64,000 nucleotides of DNA. Origin: UBA2988 sp965237965. Lineage in GTDB: Bacteria; Gemmatimonadota; Gemmatimonadetes; Longimicrobiales; Gaopeijiaceae. Position numbers and translations under genes: made by a program. The DNA lies in contig CBDEGT010000001.1 of NCBI GenBank assembly GCA_965237965.1, positions 310,001-374,000 on the forward strand, written 5' to 3'. The notes beneath the pieces were generated by a model that did no database searches, was not told the DNA's origin, and was given only the letters and a program-made list of their open reading frames with translations. Numbering within the stretch: the stretch's first letter is position 1; every line of letters begins with the position of its first letter. Shown here piece by piece: positions 18,279 through 27,713 of the stretch.

Positions 18279-19905
18279 TTGCCCAGGTTCAAGGGGTCGT
18301 CGCAACAGCACCGTGTTGAAGGGGGTTTTTGCGCCCCCGATTCCACTGGACAATAGATTGGCGAGGGCGACGGGGTCCAGACAGAGGGGGTTCTTGATCT
18401 CTCCAATTCCGAGGGAGTCAGAAGCGACCGAAGGTCGTGGAAGGCAGGAGATACCGGAGCTGTTGAGAACTCAGCGCAAGGTGGAGGTCCGGTTCAGCGA
18501 TGTAAGAGATCTTCCAGGGTTTCCGCCGGGGTTTTCCAACCGAGGGTCTTGCGGGGGCGGCTGTTAAGAGCGGCCGCGACGGCGGCGAGATCGTCAGCGG
18601 TATGTTTGCTGAGGTCAGTGCCTTTGGGGAAGTACTGTCTCAACAAGCCGTTGGTGTTTTCGTTCGTGCCGCGCTGCCACGGGCTCTGTGGGTCGCAGAA
18701 GTAGACGGCCAGCCCAGTGTCGATGCGAAGCTGTGCGTGCTGAGCCATCTCTGCTCCCTGGTCCCACGTCAGAGACCGGCGGAGTTGCTCGGGCAGGGTC
18801 GTGATCGACGAAGCGATCGCGTCCCGGACGGCTTCGGCGCCGTGCCCAGCCAACGCTGGCCCGTTCTTGGTCCTGGGCTCGTCGTGTCTGTGGAGGCGAG
18901 GGAGGTGGAGGAGCATGGTGAACCGGGAGGTTCGCTCGACCAGCGTTCCGATCGCCGAGCTGCTTAACCCCAGGATTAGGTCGCCTTCCCAGTGCCCAGG
19001 AACGGCGCGGTCGTCCGCCTCGGCCGGTCGCTCGCTGATCATGATCTCGGGGCGAACGAACGTCTTACCCCGTCTGCGGGCGCGAGCTCGAGGCACCCGT
19101 AGCGCGCGTCCCGTCCGAAGGCACGCCGTCAGCTCCCGACGCAGCGCACCGCGTCCCCGAACGTAGAGCGCCTGGTAAATGGCTTCGTGCGATATCCGCA
19201 TGGACTCATCATCGGGGAAGTCGACCCGTAGCCTGTTGGCGATCTGCTCAGGACTCCACGAGGCCGCCCACCGCCGGTCTTGTCGGCGACCACGGCGACG
19301 CCCGACCCAGCGTACATTTGGGCCCGGCACGGCCGCCCCGTCTGGAGCCGCGATCAGGCCTCCGAGGCGATCCTGCACATACTGCCTCAGTTCGCCGTTC
19401 GCAGCGAGTTTGGCAACTTTCGGACGCTTCGCTCGCCGATCGGCATGCCATTGGGCGGTCGTGGCTCGATACTCGAGGTTTCCACTTCGCGTTGCTGCGT
19501 TCCGCCGCAGTTCTCGCGAGATCGTCGACGATGAGCGGCGCAACTGCCGGGCGATCTCACGTACGCCACAACCGCGGGCTTGAAGAACCGCAATCTCTTC
19601 TCGCTCGACGAACGATAGGTAGCGCCCCGACAGAGGACGAAGACTGAAAGGTGGCATGCCACCACATTGGCGAAACCAGCGCGCCCCAACAGCGGGAGAC
19701 ACGCCGGCTGCCACCGCCGACTCCTCGCTCGACAGCCCTCGAGCAACTTCTTCCCAAAACCTCTGCCGATGCTCCCGGCGCCCCAACGGGGGACGACCGG
19801 GTGAACCCATCGGCGGACGCAAAGCTCGATCCGACCGTCGGCGCTTGCTTGCCGCCATCGCAACTCCTCCTCTTTCCTGAGGTGTTGCGACGACCTCTTG
19901 AATTC
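18279..19905 (-). mobile_element. Complete IS30-family element, copy 2 (about 1.63 kb)
   Basis: Inverted ends TTCAAGAGGTCGTCGCAACA (near 19905, minus strand) and TTCAAGGGGTCGTCGCAACA (18281 onward, plus strand) enclose a full transposase gene. The two flanks belong to different genes: IS3 orfB on the 3' side and an IS256-type transposase on the 5' side. No shared target duplication is evident, as expected after recombination between two copies. Confidence 0.8.
18494..19858 (-). CDS. IS30-family transposase
   Basis: Full-length, 454 residues, with an extended N-terminus. The helix-turn-helix regions are RGLSSEESAVAAGVSPAVGA and GVREIARQLRRSSSTISREL. The DDE core has Asp in GHWEGDLILG, Asp in SLTWDQGAEMA, and Glu in RGTNENTNGLLRQYFPKG. 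AGGAGG lies just upstream of the ATG at 19858. The gene is intact and could be active, and it is the likely source of activity for the IS30 fragments nearby. Confidence 0.93.
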   Translation of the reverse strand: MAASKRRRSDRALRPPMGSPGRPPLGRREHRQRFWEEVARGLSSEESAVAAGVSPAVGARWFRQCGGMPPFSLRPLSGRYLSFVEREEIAVLQARGCGVREIARQLRRSSSTISRELRRNAATRSGNLEYRATTAQWHADRRAKRPKVAKLAANGELRQYVQDRLGGLIAAPDGAAVPGPNVRWVGRRRGRRQDRRWAASWSPEQIANRLRVDFPDDESMRISHEAIYQALYVRGRGALRRELTACLRTGRALRVPRARARRRGKTFVRPEIMISERPAEADDRAVPGHWEGDLILGLSSSAIGTLVERTSRFTMLLHLPRLHRHDEPRTKNGPALAGHGAEAVRDAIASSITTLPEQLRRSLTWDQGAEMAQHAQLRIDTGLAVYFCDPQSPWQRGTNENTNGLLRQYFPKGTDLSKHTADDLAAVAAALNSRPRKTLGWKTPAETLEDLLHR

Positions 19906-20412
19906 ACCGACGACCTCACGGTCGGCCAGCGAGCGCTTCGACCATTCCTCGAATTCCGCCGTCCATCCCGCCCGCAGCCGCCGAATCGAAGACTTCGACA
20001 ACGGGGCCCCCTCGCCCAGCAGGCCCCGCATCGCCAGCTCGAAGTCTCCCTCCGCCAGCCCGTGCAGATACAGCTCCGGAAGCAGAGCACCCAGCTCCTT
20101 CGTCCGTCGTGCGAACAACGGCAACACCCGACTCTCGAACCGCTCCTCGACGCCCCGAACCCGAGGGCGTCGGAGCATGATCGTGCCCGAGCTCATCGCC
20201 AACCGCCTCGGCTTGCCATATCCGTTGCGGTAGCCCTCGGCCGAGTCCACCGTACTCCTGCGCTCTGACTTCTCCCGGCCTAACAACTCCGTGACTTCCT
20301 CCTCCATGATCTGTTGGATGAACTCCTGCGCCTTCTCCCTAACCATCCCCTCGAGCGTCTCCCACATCGGCCTGCTGGACGCACCCTGGGGTCCCGCGAT
20401 ATCCTCTCTCAT
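19906..20412 (-). pseudogene. IS256-family transposase (different type), N-terminal part
   Basis: The first 170 or so residues of a mutator-type transposase: MWETLEGMVREKAQEFIQQI, EGYRNGYGKPRRLAMSSGTI, PELYLHGLAEGDFELAMRGL. It is clearly different in sequence from the IS256-type pair at 5893 and 23103. The gene breaks at the IS30 end; the open frame continues into IS30 DNA out of register with that transposase. The catalytic core is absent, and no 3' half is present in the window. The upstream AGGTGTGTAAAAAGAGAGGC (about 20480-20505, minus strand) is an IS256-like terminus. Confidence 0.85.
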
Positions 20413-20528
20413 GAGGCGACGTTCCTTTCCCCGGGCTGTCACCCGGGCTCGCTGGTTTAAATCTCAGCGGAAAGGTACGTCGCCTCTCTTTTTACACACC
20501 TTTTGATCCTACCTCAAACGCTACATAC

Positions 20529-21302
20529 CTATAGCCCACATCGGATAACGTGACGTAACGCGGCGAAAGACCCCGATTTCCGTCTTGAAAACCGGCGGGT
20601 GTAAGCCCACGTGGGTTCGAATCCCACCCCCTCCGCTCGTTGTCGGCCCGTTGCGATCCACCCGCCGAGTAAGGTTAAGAGAGGCCCCATCTCAGACAGC
20701 CAGCCCCAAAGCTCCTCGAGGGCTGAACGTTCCATGGGCTCGAGGTGAACGACCCAGCAGCGTTGGTCCCGGTGGAAAAGGAAGTTGTTGAACACCCACG
20801 CCAGTTCGACATGGTTGGACCTGCCAATCTCGAGAGGATTCGTCGCGATCCGCTCACCTCTCGTAACGGTGCTGCCCACGCCCAGGCCGGCCAAGAGGGA
20901 GATATGCTCGTACAAGAAGACCCATCCCTCACCTTCCGGCGCGTCCGTGCTCAAGAGAAGACGGACAGCGTCTCCGGGGAACCCGTCGGTGGCCGTGTCG
21001 ACTGAGACGATCAGGCCATCGCTGACTGCGTGGATCGCGGTGCCCTGGGCCGACACGAGGTCGATGCCGGAGTGCCCCAATTCCACTAAGTCGCGAGAGC
21101 TTCGTACAACCCCGAACGGGTTCACGATGGCCCCTTCAAGGAGGGCTGCGACGGGCACGGGAAGGGCGAGATCGACCGGCGGCAGTCCCGCCATGTCGTT
21201 CACGTCGGGACCGGTGGGGTCGCTTGATGGCAAACCGTCACCCCCACCACAGGACCCGAGAAACAGCACGGTCGCCGCAGCGAGCGCGAGTTGGCGCTCC
21301 AT
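20529..21302 (-). CDS. Lipoprotein with degenerate M23 (LytM-like) peptidase domain
   Basis: The start at 21302 gives a lipoprotein signal (MERQLALAAATVLFLGSC, lipobox LGSC). The C-terminal half resembles M23 endopeptidases: ELGHSGIDL has the first metal-binding His and Asp. The second motif, usually HxH, appears as SNHVEL with only one His, so activity is doubtful. The last 30 or so residues (EGVGFEPTWAYTRRF onward) are read from the opposite strand of the tRNA-Ser fragment, so the natural end of the protein was probably lost at the island junction. An outer-membrane or periplasmic location is expected. Confidence 0.65.
   Translation of the reverse strand: MERQLALAAATVLFLGSCGGGDGLPSSDPTGPDVNDMAGLPPVDLALPVPVAALLEGAIVNPFGVVRSSRDLVELGHSGIDLVSAQGTAIHAVSDGLIVSVDTATDGFPGDAVRLLLSTDAPEGEGWVFLYEHISLLAGLGVGSTVTRGERIATNPLEIGRSNHVELAWVFNNFLFHRDQRCWVVHLEPMERSALEELWGWLSEMGPLLTLLGGWIATGRQRAEGVGFEPTWAYTRRFSRRKSGSFAALRHVIRCGL
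20584..20638 (+). repeat. 3' half of tRNA-Ser(UGA), probable attachment-site copy 1
   Basis: It starts at the anticodon loop CTTGAAA and continues through a variable arm and a perfect T-arm (GTGGGTTCGAATCCCAC) to the acceptor 3' strand CCCCTCC. The 5' half of the tRNA is missing. The same 55 bases recur at 47325-47379 with two differences. Duplicated tRNA 3' ends of this kind are left by tyrosine integrases that recombine in the anticodon loop. Confidence 0.8.
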
Positions 21303-21471
21303 GTTCAAGCCGAAGGTTCTACTTCCACCGGGGCGACGGTCGGTTCCTACGGTCCCCTCGTCCATTCCGGTCCACTCCTGGCGTGTCCTGGCTTCGGCAG
21401 CCGCGACTCGTCATCAGCAGACTGATCTATCGCCGTCGCGGTGCCTGAACCTCCTGCGTCGCCTTGAGCCC

Positions 21472-21520
21472 CGTCATTCCTCCCACAGGGTAGGGTCATG
21501 ACTGATCCCGTCACCCGCCG
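21472..21520 (+). repeat. Kinase 5' leader repeat, copy 1
   Basis: CGTCATTCCTCCCACAGGGT is followed by AGGGTCATGACTGATCCCGT, nearly the same as the sequence before the other kinase fragments at 26588, 32576 and 40980. Only the first seven codons of the kinase (MTDPVTR) are kept. The next gene, 140 bases on, is the RCC1-repeat protein. Confidence 0.75.
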
Positions 21521-22017
21521 GGCGAAGCCTAAGAGTTGCCGAAGATGTGCAGCTCAAGAGCCGCTCCCCTCAGTATACGGTGGCCTAGGTCGACGACGGA
21601 GCACGGAGCCTGTTGCCCCCCGTTGGGGGTCACCGGAAACCCCAACCTAGTGAGAGCGTATGTTTGCCACTTCGAAGAGCTGGGGATTCGTCGTTGCGGG
21701 ATTCATAGTGTTTGCGCTCACGGCCGGCGTCCACCTCGGACTCCCCAAGCTGGACGACAGCCAGCCGTCGATCACGACTGGCTTCCAACACGCCTGTGGG
21801 CTGGACGCGCAGGGGCGCGCTCTCTGCTGGGGCTCCAATGTAGAGGGCGAGCTGGGCGACGTGTTAGCGGCGGCCCAAAATTGCACAGATGTGGCGGCCG
21901 AAAATTGCGCACTTGGCGACTTCGTGGCTGCGAAGCGCCGGGCATGACACGACAGGGCCGAGCGACCTCGTAGCCGATCGTTCACGTTGGCGTCTCCTCG
22001 AGAGCGGTGGGGGCGCG

Positions 22018-23106
22018 ATGATCGGATGGGAGAAGCGAGTGTTGCTGAGGCATTATCTCGAGCAAGGCCTAACGAAGGCCGCGGTAGCTGAGCAGCTAGG
22101 CGTGAGTCGGCGCACGGTTCACTACTGGATCGAGACGGGGCAGCTGGACCGGGACATAAGCGAGGAGACGACGCGGTACGGGCCTCGACCACCGGTGCCG
22201 ACGAAGCTGGACGCGTACAAGGGCATTGTACTGAGCCGGTTGGCCGAGTACCCGGAGCTCACGGCGGTCCGGCTCTTCGAAGAGATCAAGGCAGCCGGCT
22301 ACTCAGGCGGCTACACGCAGGTGAAGGAGTACGTGCGGCGGGTCAGGCCCCGGCCACCCGAGGAGCCCTTGGTACGCTTCGAGACTGCGCCGGGCCATCA
22401 GGGCCAGGTAGACTTCGCGGACTTCCGGCTACCGTGGGGCAAGCGCTACGCGCTTCTCGTGGTCCTGGGCTACTCGCGCCAGCTGTGGCTGCGGTACTTC
22501 ACTCGCAAGACGATGGCTCATGTCTTTGAGGGCCTGGAGGCCGCATTCGCCTCGTTCGGTGGCGTACCGTCCGAGCTACTGTTCGATCAGATGAAGGCGG
22601 TCATCATTGATGATGAGCGCGACGCAGGTGGCCGGGTCACTGAGAACGCCGAGTTCCTGCGCTTCGCGTATCACTGGGACTTCCGGGTCCGAGCGTGTCG
22701 GCCGTATCGGGCGAAGACCAAGGGCAAGGTCGAGCGACCGGTGAGTTACGTGCGCTCGAGCTTCTTCTACGGCCGCACGTTCACATCCGACTCTGATCTC
22801 AACGCTCAGGCCCAGCACTGGCTCGATACGGTGGCTAATGTGCGCAACCACGGCACACTCAAGGAGCGACCGGTCGACCGCCTCGAGCGGGAGCTGAGCG
22901 ACCTGAAGCCGCTCGCTCTACGTCCATACCGCTCCTACGTGCTGCCGCCCATGGTGAAGAAGCAGCCAGCGCAGACTCAGGTGAACAAGGTGCCACGCAT
23001 CGACGTTCAGCGTCGACCGCTCGAGACGTATGCTCAGGTCGTGGGAGGCGCCGATGGTGTCCCGCTGACAGTTGAAGGTGGTGGCTCCGGAGAGTCTCCT
23101 TGTTAG
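22018..23106 (+). CDS. istA: IS21 transposase IstA, C-terminal end altered by insertion
   Basis: DDE transposase with an N-terminal helix-turn-helix (LTKAAVAEQLGVSRRTVHYW) and catalytic Asp in GQVDFADFRLPW, Asp in LLFDQMKAVI and Glu in KTKGKVERPVSYVR. The IS256-type copy 2 entered one codon before the natural stop. The protein now ends in a 19-residue tail encoded by the terminus of that element (GVPLTVEGGGSGES). On removing the insertion, the gene ends VVGGAR-stop, with the stop overlapping the GTG start of istB. The catalytic part is complete. Confidence 0.88.
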   Translation: MIGWEKRVLLRHYLEQGLTKAAVAEQLGVSRRTVHYWIETGQLDRDISEETTRYGPRPPVPTKLDAYKGIVLSRLAEYPELTAVRLFEEIKAAGYSGGYTQVKEYVRRVRPRPPEEPLVRFETAPGHQGQVDFADFRLPWGKRYALLVVLGYSRQLWLRYFTRKTMAHVFEGLEAAFASFGGVPSELLFDQMKAVIIDDERDAGGRVTENAEFLRFAYHWDFRVRACRPYRAKTKGKVERPVSYVRSSFFYGRTFTSDSDLNAQAQHWLDTVANVRNHGTLKERPVDRLERELSDLKPLALRPYRSYVLPPMVKKQPAQTQVNKVPRIDVQRRPLETYAQVVGGADGVPLTVEGGGSGESPC

Positions 23107-24509
23107 CCTGCCTTTCTCATTTCGGCAACCGGTTCATGGTCGTCGAGGTGGGCCCTGAGCATCCAGAGCTGGTCGTAGCCGATGATCCTCCGGTAGCTCT
23201 TCTCGGTCTCCACGAACGAGGCCGCAGCCCAGCGCAAGGCCATCGCTCCGTTCTTCCAGTTGGTCACCCTGCGGGTCTTCCGTCTTACGCCCGAGTGGGT
23301 GCTGTCGATCAGGTTGGTCGAGCCCAGGCACTTCCTCAGCCGCGGCGGGAGGCCGAGCCGGTTGATCGTGAACATCTCGCTGAGGCCTTCGCGTAGGCTG
23401 GCCGAGGCCGAGGGGTGGTCGCGCTCGAGCCATCGGGCGAGCTGCTCGAGCTTCTGCTCGCCCTGCTTCGCGTCCAGCTTCATCGCCGCCCGGAACGCCG
23501 CCTTCACCTGAGGATGCTGATCCTTCGGCAGATGACCCAGCACGTTGCGGAGCTTGTGGTTGCGGCAGCGCTGGATGGGGTGACGTTGGCCGAACACCTT
23601 CTCGATCGCCTTCCTGAGCGCTTTCGAGCCATCGATCACGAACAGCCGCCGCCTGCCCGGGTCCAGGCCGCGCTCGACCAGATCCTCTAGGAGCGCGCTG
23701 GTCACCTCGGCGTTCTCACTCGCTCCTTCCCTCACGCCCAGCACGTGCTTCTTTCCGTCTGAGTCCACGCCTACCGCAGCAAGCACGTGGTGCGAGCCCA
23801 TCTGGATCCCGTCCAGGTAGATCACCAGGAGGTCCCACGCATCCAGCCGGCGCTCCATCAGCTCCTTCAGCACGCGCTCCGAGGCCTCGACCGTCTCACG
23901 GCTCACCACCGACTTGCTCACCCCGACCGTGTCGGCCATCTCACCGATCACACGGCCGTACTTCCGCGTGCTCACCCCCGCCATCAGGACCTCGAGCATC
24001 CGATCCGCCACGGCGCCCGGTCTCCGCATCGCTGCGTACGCCGGCACCTCGACCTCGCCACCCTCCCCGGCGCCCCGGCGCCTGAGCCGTGGCCGCTCCA
24101 CACGCACCTTCCGGTCCGACAGGTAAACCACACCACCCTGCCGGCCATACCACGCCGTGTCGTCTTCCGCTCGTGACCGACCTGCCTGCTTCACGCCTGC
24201 CACACCCTCGGCGCTCATCTCCAGCACCGCTTCGATCGTCGCTCGTCCCATCACCTGGATGACTTCGTCGATCGCGACCTCCGTCTGCTCCACGAGCTCA
24301 AGCATCGGAAGCAGAAACTGCCCCTCCCGCTTCAGGAACTCCCTGATCGCGCGCTTGTCCGCCCGATCCCTTACCTCGTACGTTCTCTTCATCGTGGTGG
24401 CTCCGTGTTGGGGTTTTTGCCTACCCGAGCCTATCGGCCCGGGACCCCCGGAGCCACCACTTTTCTTTCTCCCCTATCAGGAACCTTCAACTACGGTTGG
24501 GACAGCTTC
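23053..24509 (-). mobile_element. IS256-type insertion sequence, copy 2 (1,457 bp)
   Basis: Same ends and length as copy 1 (5843-7299). The 8-base duplication GAGGCGCC lies at 23045-23052 and 24510-24517. Only a handful of base differences from copy 1 are visible (for example GTTGATCGTG here, GTTGATGGTG in copy 1). It sits within the last codons of istA. Confidence 0.95.
23103..24392 (-). CDS. IS256-family transposase, copy 2
   Basis: 429 residues, identical to copy 1 apart from a Lys in place of Asn near the C-terminus (EMRKAG). The catalytic-core segments VIYLDGIQMG and LFVIDGSKALRKAI are present. Near identity of two copies 17 kb apart points to recent transposition. The protein runs opposite to istA and istB. 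Confidence 0.93.
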   Translation of the reverse strand: MKRTYEVRDRADKRAIREFLKREGQFLLPMLELVEQTEVAIDEVIQVMGRATIEAVLEMSAEGVAGVKQAGRSRAEDDTAWYGRQGGVVYLSDRKVRVERPRLRRRGAGEGGEVEVPAYAAMRRPGAVADRMLEVLMAGVSTRKYGRVIGEMADTVGVSKSVVSRETVEASERVLKELMERRLDAWDLLVIYLDGIQMGSHHVLAAVGVDSDGKKHVLGVREGASENAEVTSALLEDLVERGLDPGRRRLFVIDGSKALRKAIEKVFGQRHPIQRCRNHKLRNVLGHLPKDQHPQVKAAFRAAMKLDAKQGEQKLEQLARWLERDHPSASASLREGLSEMFTINRLGLPPRLRKCLGSTNLIDSTHSGVRRKTRRVTNWKNGAMALRWAAASFVETEKSYRRIIGYDQLWMLRAHLDDHEPVAEMRKAG

Positions 24510-24519
24510 GAGGCGCCCG

Positions 24520-25344
24520 GTGAAGGCCGCTGTGCGCTCGCGTCGTGACCGGATCCGGGGCCAGCTCGCTGACCTCAAGATGCCCGGTGCGCTCGAGTTG
24601 CTCCACGACGTGCTCGCGGGTGTCGACGGCGGAGGCGTCACGGCATCGGAAGCCATCGAACAACTGCTCGGGGCTCAGATCACGCTGCGCAACAACCGAA
24701 GACTCCAGGCCGCGATGCGTTCGTCTCGGCTCCCTGCCATCAAGCTGCTCGCCGACTTCGACTTCAGCTTCCAGCCCTCCATCAAGCGCGAGCAGATCGA
24801 CTCCCTGCACGAGCTCGGCTTCTTGGAGCACAAGGAGAACGTGATCTTCCTCGGCCCACCCGGTGTCGGTAAGACCCATCTCGCGATCAGCCTCGCCATC
24901 GAGGCCGCCCAGAGCGGGCGCAGGGTCTACTACGGCACGCTCGCCGACCTCATCACCTCGCTCGAGGAGGCCAAGGCCGCCGGCAAGTTCGGGCACCGCC
25001 TCAAGACGCTGACCTACCCCGCGCTCCTCGTCGTCGACGAGATCGGCTACCTGCCTGTCTCTCAGACCGGCGCCATGCTCTTCTTCCAGCTCATCAACCG
25101 CCGCTACGAGCGAGCATCGACCGTGCTGACTTCGAACAAGGGCTTCGAGGAGTGGGGCCAAGTCTTCGGCGACGAGGTCATGGCTGCCGCGCTGATCGAC
25201 CGGCTCCTGCACCACTGTCACATCGTTAACATCCGGGGCAACAGCTACCGGATGCGCCATCACACCGAGCTCTCCAGGTCCCTCCACTCCGCTCCTTCGG
25301 AGCCGAACTCTTCACTCCATCGGCCTAGGAGATCAAGAACATAA
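24520..25344 (+). CDS. istB: IS21 helper ATPase IstB
   Basis: AAA+ ATPase that helps IstA select and remodel target DNA. The 274-residue product starts at GTG 24520 (VKAAVRSRRDRIRGQL); the first base overlaps the former istA stop. Walker A is FLGPPGVGKTHLAI (about residue 108), Walker B is LLVVDEIGYLP (about 168), and the sensor region is VLTSNKGFEEWG. The insertion in istA separates it from its normal promoter and from translational coupling. Confidence 0.92.
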   Translation: MKAAVRSRRDRIRGQLADLKMPGALELLHDVLAGVDGGGVTASEAIEQLLGAQITLRNNRRLQAAMRSSRLPAIKLLADFDFSFQPSIKREQIDSLHELGFLEHKENVIFLGPPGVGKTHLAISLAIEAAQSGRRVYYGTLADLITSLEEAKAAGKFGHRLKTLTYPALLVVDEIGYLPVSQTGAMLFFQLINRRYERASTVLTSNKGFEEWGQVFGDEVMAAALIDRLLHHCHIVNIRGNSYRMRHHTELSRSLHSAPSEPNSSLHRPRRSRT

Positions 25345-26526
25345 GGAGCAGAAGACGACCTAGAGGCTCGTCACCTCCGTCGGGTGTAACCTTTTCACCC
25401 GCCACGAATGAGCAATTTTCGTCCGGCGTTGACAGCGACGGGACCAGCGACACTACGCGTGCGATCGCGATGCCGGTTGCTACCGACCAGACCTTTGCTT
25501 TTATCGCGGCCGGACACCTGCGTACGTGCGCACTCACCGGGCAAGGCCGTCTGTACTGTTGGGGGTCCAACACGACAGGTGCGATTGGCGACGGCACTCG
25601 GGAGCACAGGAGCACGCCCACCGCCGTGGCTAGCTCGACTAACTTCCGGTCAGTTTCGGTTGGCGCTCGCCACACATGTGCGCTGACGCGCTCGGGTGAG
25701 GTTCAGTGCTGGGGATCGAACGGTTTCGGAGAGCTCGGCGACGGAGCCCGCAACAGCCGCGAGCAGCCGGCCAGAGTGGCCGAATCGCGCACGTTCACCT
25801 TAGTCAGCGCGGGCCTGCGCCCTCACCGCAAACGGAGAGGCGTATTGTTGGGGTTCCGACGACTTCGGTGAGATCGGTAACCTTCATCGATCTACTGCAG
25901 TGACCGAGCCGACCCGCGCAGGTGGGCCGCGCAGTCTTTACGCGCAGCTAACCGTGGGGCCGAACCGCAGCTGCGGTCTTACCAGGGAAGGTCGCGCGTA
26001 CTGCTGGGGAAACAACGACAACGGCGTGCTCGGCAACGGGAATAACAGCATGCGGACGGTTCCAACCGAAGTCGTTGGGGGACTGCAATTCATGACGATC
26101 TCGATCGGCTTCAACCACACGTGCGGCCTGACCCGTGCAGGCGAGGCATACTGCTGGGGCACCAATACATACGGCCAGCTCGGGGATGGGACCTCGATGG
26201 CTCGCATGGTGCCGACTAGGGTCATCGGCGAGCGGACGTTTCGGTCGATATCTGCTGGCGGGCTCCGTACCTGCGCCGTTGCAGCCGATGGCGAAGCGTA
26301 CTGCTGGGGTCAGAGGTTCGGCACCCAACTGGGTGACGCTCCGGCGGATGCTGCAACGACAACCCCCGCTCTGGTTGCTGGGGTTACGTTCCGCGTGCAG
26401 ACAGGATAGTCAGCGCTTGACCCGTTCCTTAAGCGGCATACCGGTCCCTCCGCAAGATGTGTCTCTGAGTATCTACGAGCGTAAATATACCCTCCCGAAA
26501 CTCCGTGCGCTCAGCACGTAGCTCCC

Positions 26527-26590
26527 ACATAATGAGGGTGCTCAATCTGCTCTGAGTAGCTGGTCATTCATCCAGCAGGGTAGGGTCATG
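26527..26590 (+). repeat. Kinase 5' leader repeat, copy 2
   Basis: ACATAATGAGGG (possible -10 at CATAAT, about 60 bases before the ATG), then TGGTCATTCATCCAGCAGGG and TAGGGTCATGACC. The arrangement matches copies 4 and 5. Confidence 0.7.
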
Positions 26591-26883
26591 ACCGATCCCA
26601 TCACTCGCCTGAACGCGGCCCTCTTAGGCTGCTACCGCATCGAGCGCCAGCTCGGTGAGGGCGGGATGGCGACCGTCTACCTGGCCGACGACCTCAAGCA
26701 CGAGCGCAAGGTCGCGCTGAAGGTATTGAAGCCGGAACTAGCAGCCGTTGTAGGGGCCGAGCGGTTCCTGGTGAGATCAAGACGACGGCCAACCTGCAGC
26801 ATCCCCACATCCTGCCGCTGTTCGATTCGGGGCAAGCGGACTCGTTCTTGTGCTACGTCATGACACGGCGCGTCTTGGACTAG
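26588..26883 (+). pseudogene. Ser/Thr protein kinase, N-terminal fragment (copy 2)
   Basis: The frame begins MTDPITRLNAALLGCYRIER and includes the glycine loop LGEGGMATVYLADDL and the catalytic Lys region KVALKVLKPELAAVVGAERF. After residue 60 the frame is lost by an indel; the next kinase sequence (IKTTANLQHPHILPLFDSGQ, then ADSFLCYVM) is readable in another frame to about 26870. The catalytic loop and everything after it are absent. A lipoprotein gene follows eight bases later. Confidence 0.85.
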
Positions 26884-26890
26884 GAGACAA

Positions 26891-27310
26891 ATGATGATAA
26901 CGAGAATGAAGGAAGAAGGAGCGGCGGTAAGCCGTTGGCCACCTCAGCTGGTCATCCCCCTCATGTTGACCGCTGTCCTGCTAGGATGCGGTGGTGGCCA
27001 AGGCCCAGGTTCGATGGATGGTTCCGCATCTGTAATCAGGGTGACCGTACAGAACGACGACTTTAGGGATGCCGTTATCTACGCCAATTGGCAGGGAAGC
27101 ACTCGCAGACGGATGGGAATGGCGACGGGAAAGGCTTCCAACACATTCTCCACACAATGGCAAGCTAGCGTCGTGCAGTTGGAGGCCCATTTTATCGCAG
27201 GCGGAACTGTGCTTTCCGAGCCGATACAGGTCTGGGAAGGGGATCGCCTCGAAATTGTGCTCACGAACGAGGTGCCCGAGATCGTGCTTGTGGACAAGAC
27301 TTCTCGGTGA
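26891..27310 (+). CDS. Small lipoprotein, unknown function
   Basis: A 139-residue protein with a positively charged N-terminus, a hydrophobic stretch and lipobox VLLGC (Cys about residue 33). The remainder (VIRVTVQNDDFRDAVIYANW, GDRLEIVLTNEVPEIVLVDK) looks like a single beta-sandwich domain. No family was named with confidence. It starts eight bases after the end of a kinase remnant, and the kinase leader region is the nearest visible promoter. Confidence 0.7.
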   Translation: MMITRMKEEGAAVSRWPPQLVIPLMLTAVLLGCGGGQGPGSMDGSASVIRVTVQNDDFRDAVIYANWQGSTRRRMGMATGKASNTFSTQWQASVVQLEAHFIAGGTVLSEPIQVWEGDRLEIVLTNEVPEIVLVDKTSR

Positions 27311-27332
27311 GCCTCCCTCCACCCGTAGCTCT

Positions 27333-27417
27333 CGAAGGCCGCTACCGCATCGAGCGCCAGCTCGCCTCGGAAGGGCCGTGTGTGGAGGCCGGCGAACGCA
27401 TAGCAGGGACACGGTAG
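27333..27417 (+). pseudogene. Kinase 5' remnant, copy 3
   Basis: EGRYRIERQLASEG is the kinase segment that normally follows RLNAAL. The start, leader and all later parts are missing. It lies 300 bases before the DUF5916 gene. The rest of 27311-27713 holds nothing else I recognise. Confidence 0.55.
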
Positions 27418-27713
27418 ATTCGCCACTTCGTCTAACCATCGGCCCTTCGCTGGCGCGCCCCACCTGGGGCGCGAGGCCGATGATGTAGACCGCAGACTGG
27501 CTGGACGGGGTGAGCCGCCGGGACATGTAAGGAGACCTCATGCGCGCAGACCCGGCCGGGCTAGTCCCACCCTCTGCAAGGCCGCGTGTGGGATTGTCCG
27601 CCGATCGGTCCCGTCGTGTCCTGGCCTCGCCCGCGCCCCGACTTTACTCTCTCGGGGGGTTGTCCACCTGCCCCCTCCCTCCCCGCCGCGTCTCGGACTC
27701 GCTCGGAGTCTTC

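Larger units (their letters stand above)
21862..25434 (+). mobile_element. IS21-family element, itself containing an IS256-type copy
   Basis: The ends are TGTTAGCGGCGG at the left and, read inward, TGTCAACGCCGG at the right; both continue to CAAAATTGC or GAAAATTGC. The target duplication GCGACG lies at 21856-21861 and 25435-25440. It carries istA and istB. Without the nested 1,457-bp element and its duplication the IS21 is about 2.1 kb. Confidence 0.92.
21660..26409 (+). pseudogene. RCC1-repeat exported protein, split by IS21 and frameshifted
   Basis: Secreted beta-propeller protein of the Cys-containing RCC1 type. The N-terminal anchor or signal (SWGFVVAGFIVFALTAGVHL) is followed by repeats of the form CxLTxxGxxYCWGxNxxGxLGDG. 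The coding pieces are 21660-21861 and 25441-26409. The IS21 element is flanked by the 6-base duplication GCGACG; removing it restores ELGDGTSDTTRAIAMPVATD. A second lesion is a frameshift near 25818, after which the repeats continue in another frame (CALTANGEAYCWGSDDFGEI). The intact protein would be about 390 residues with six or so repeats. The binding partner is unknown. Confidence 0.85.
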
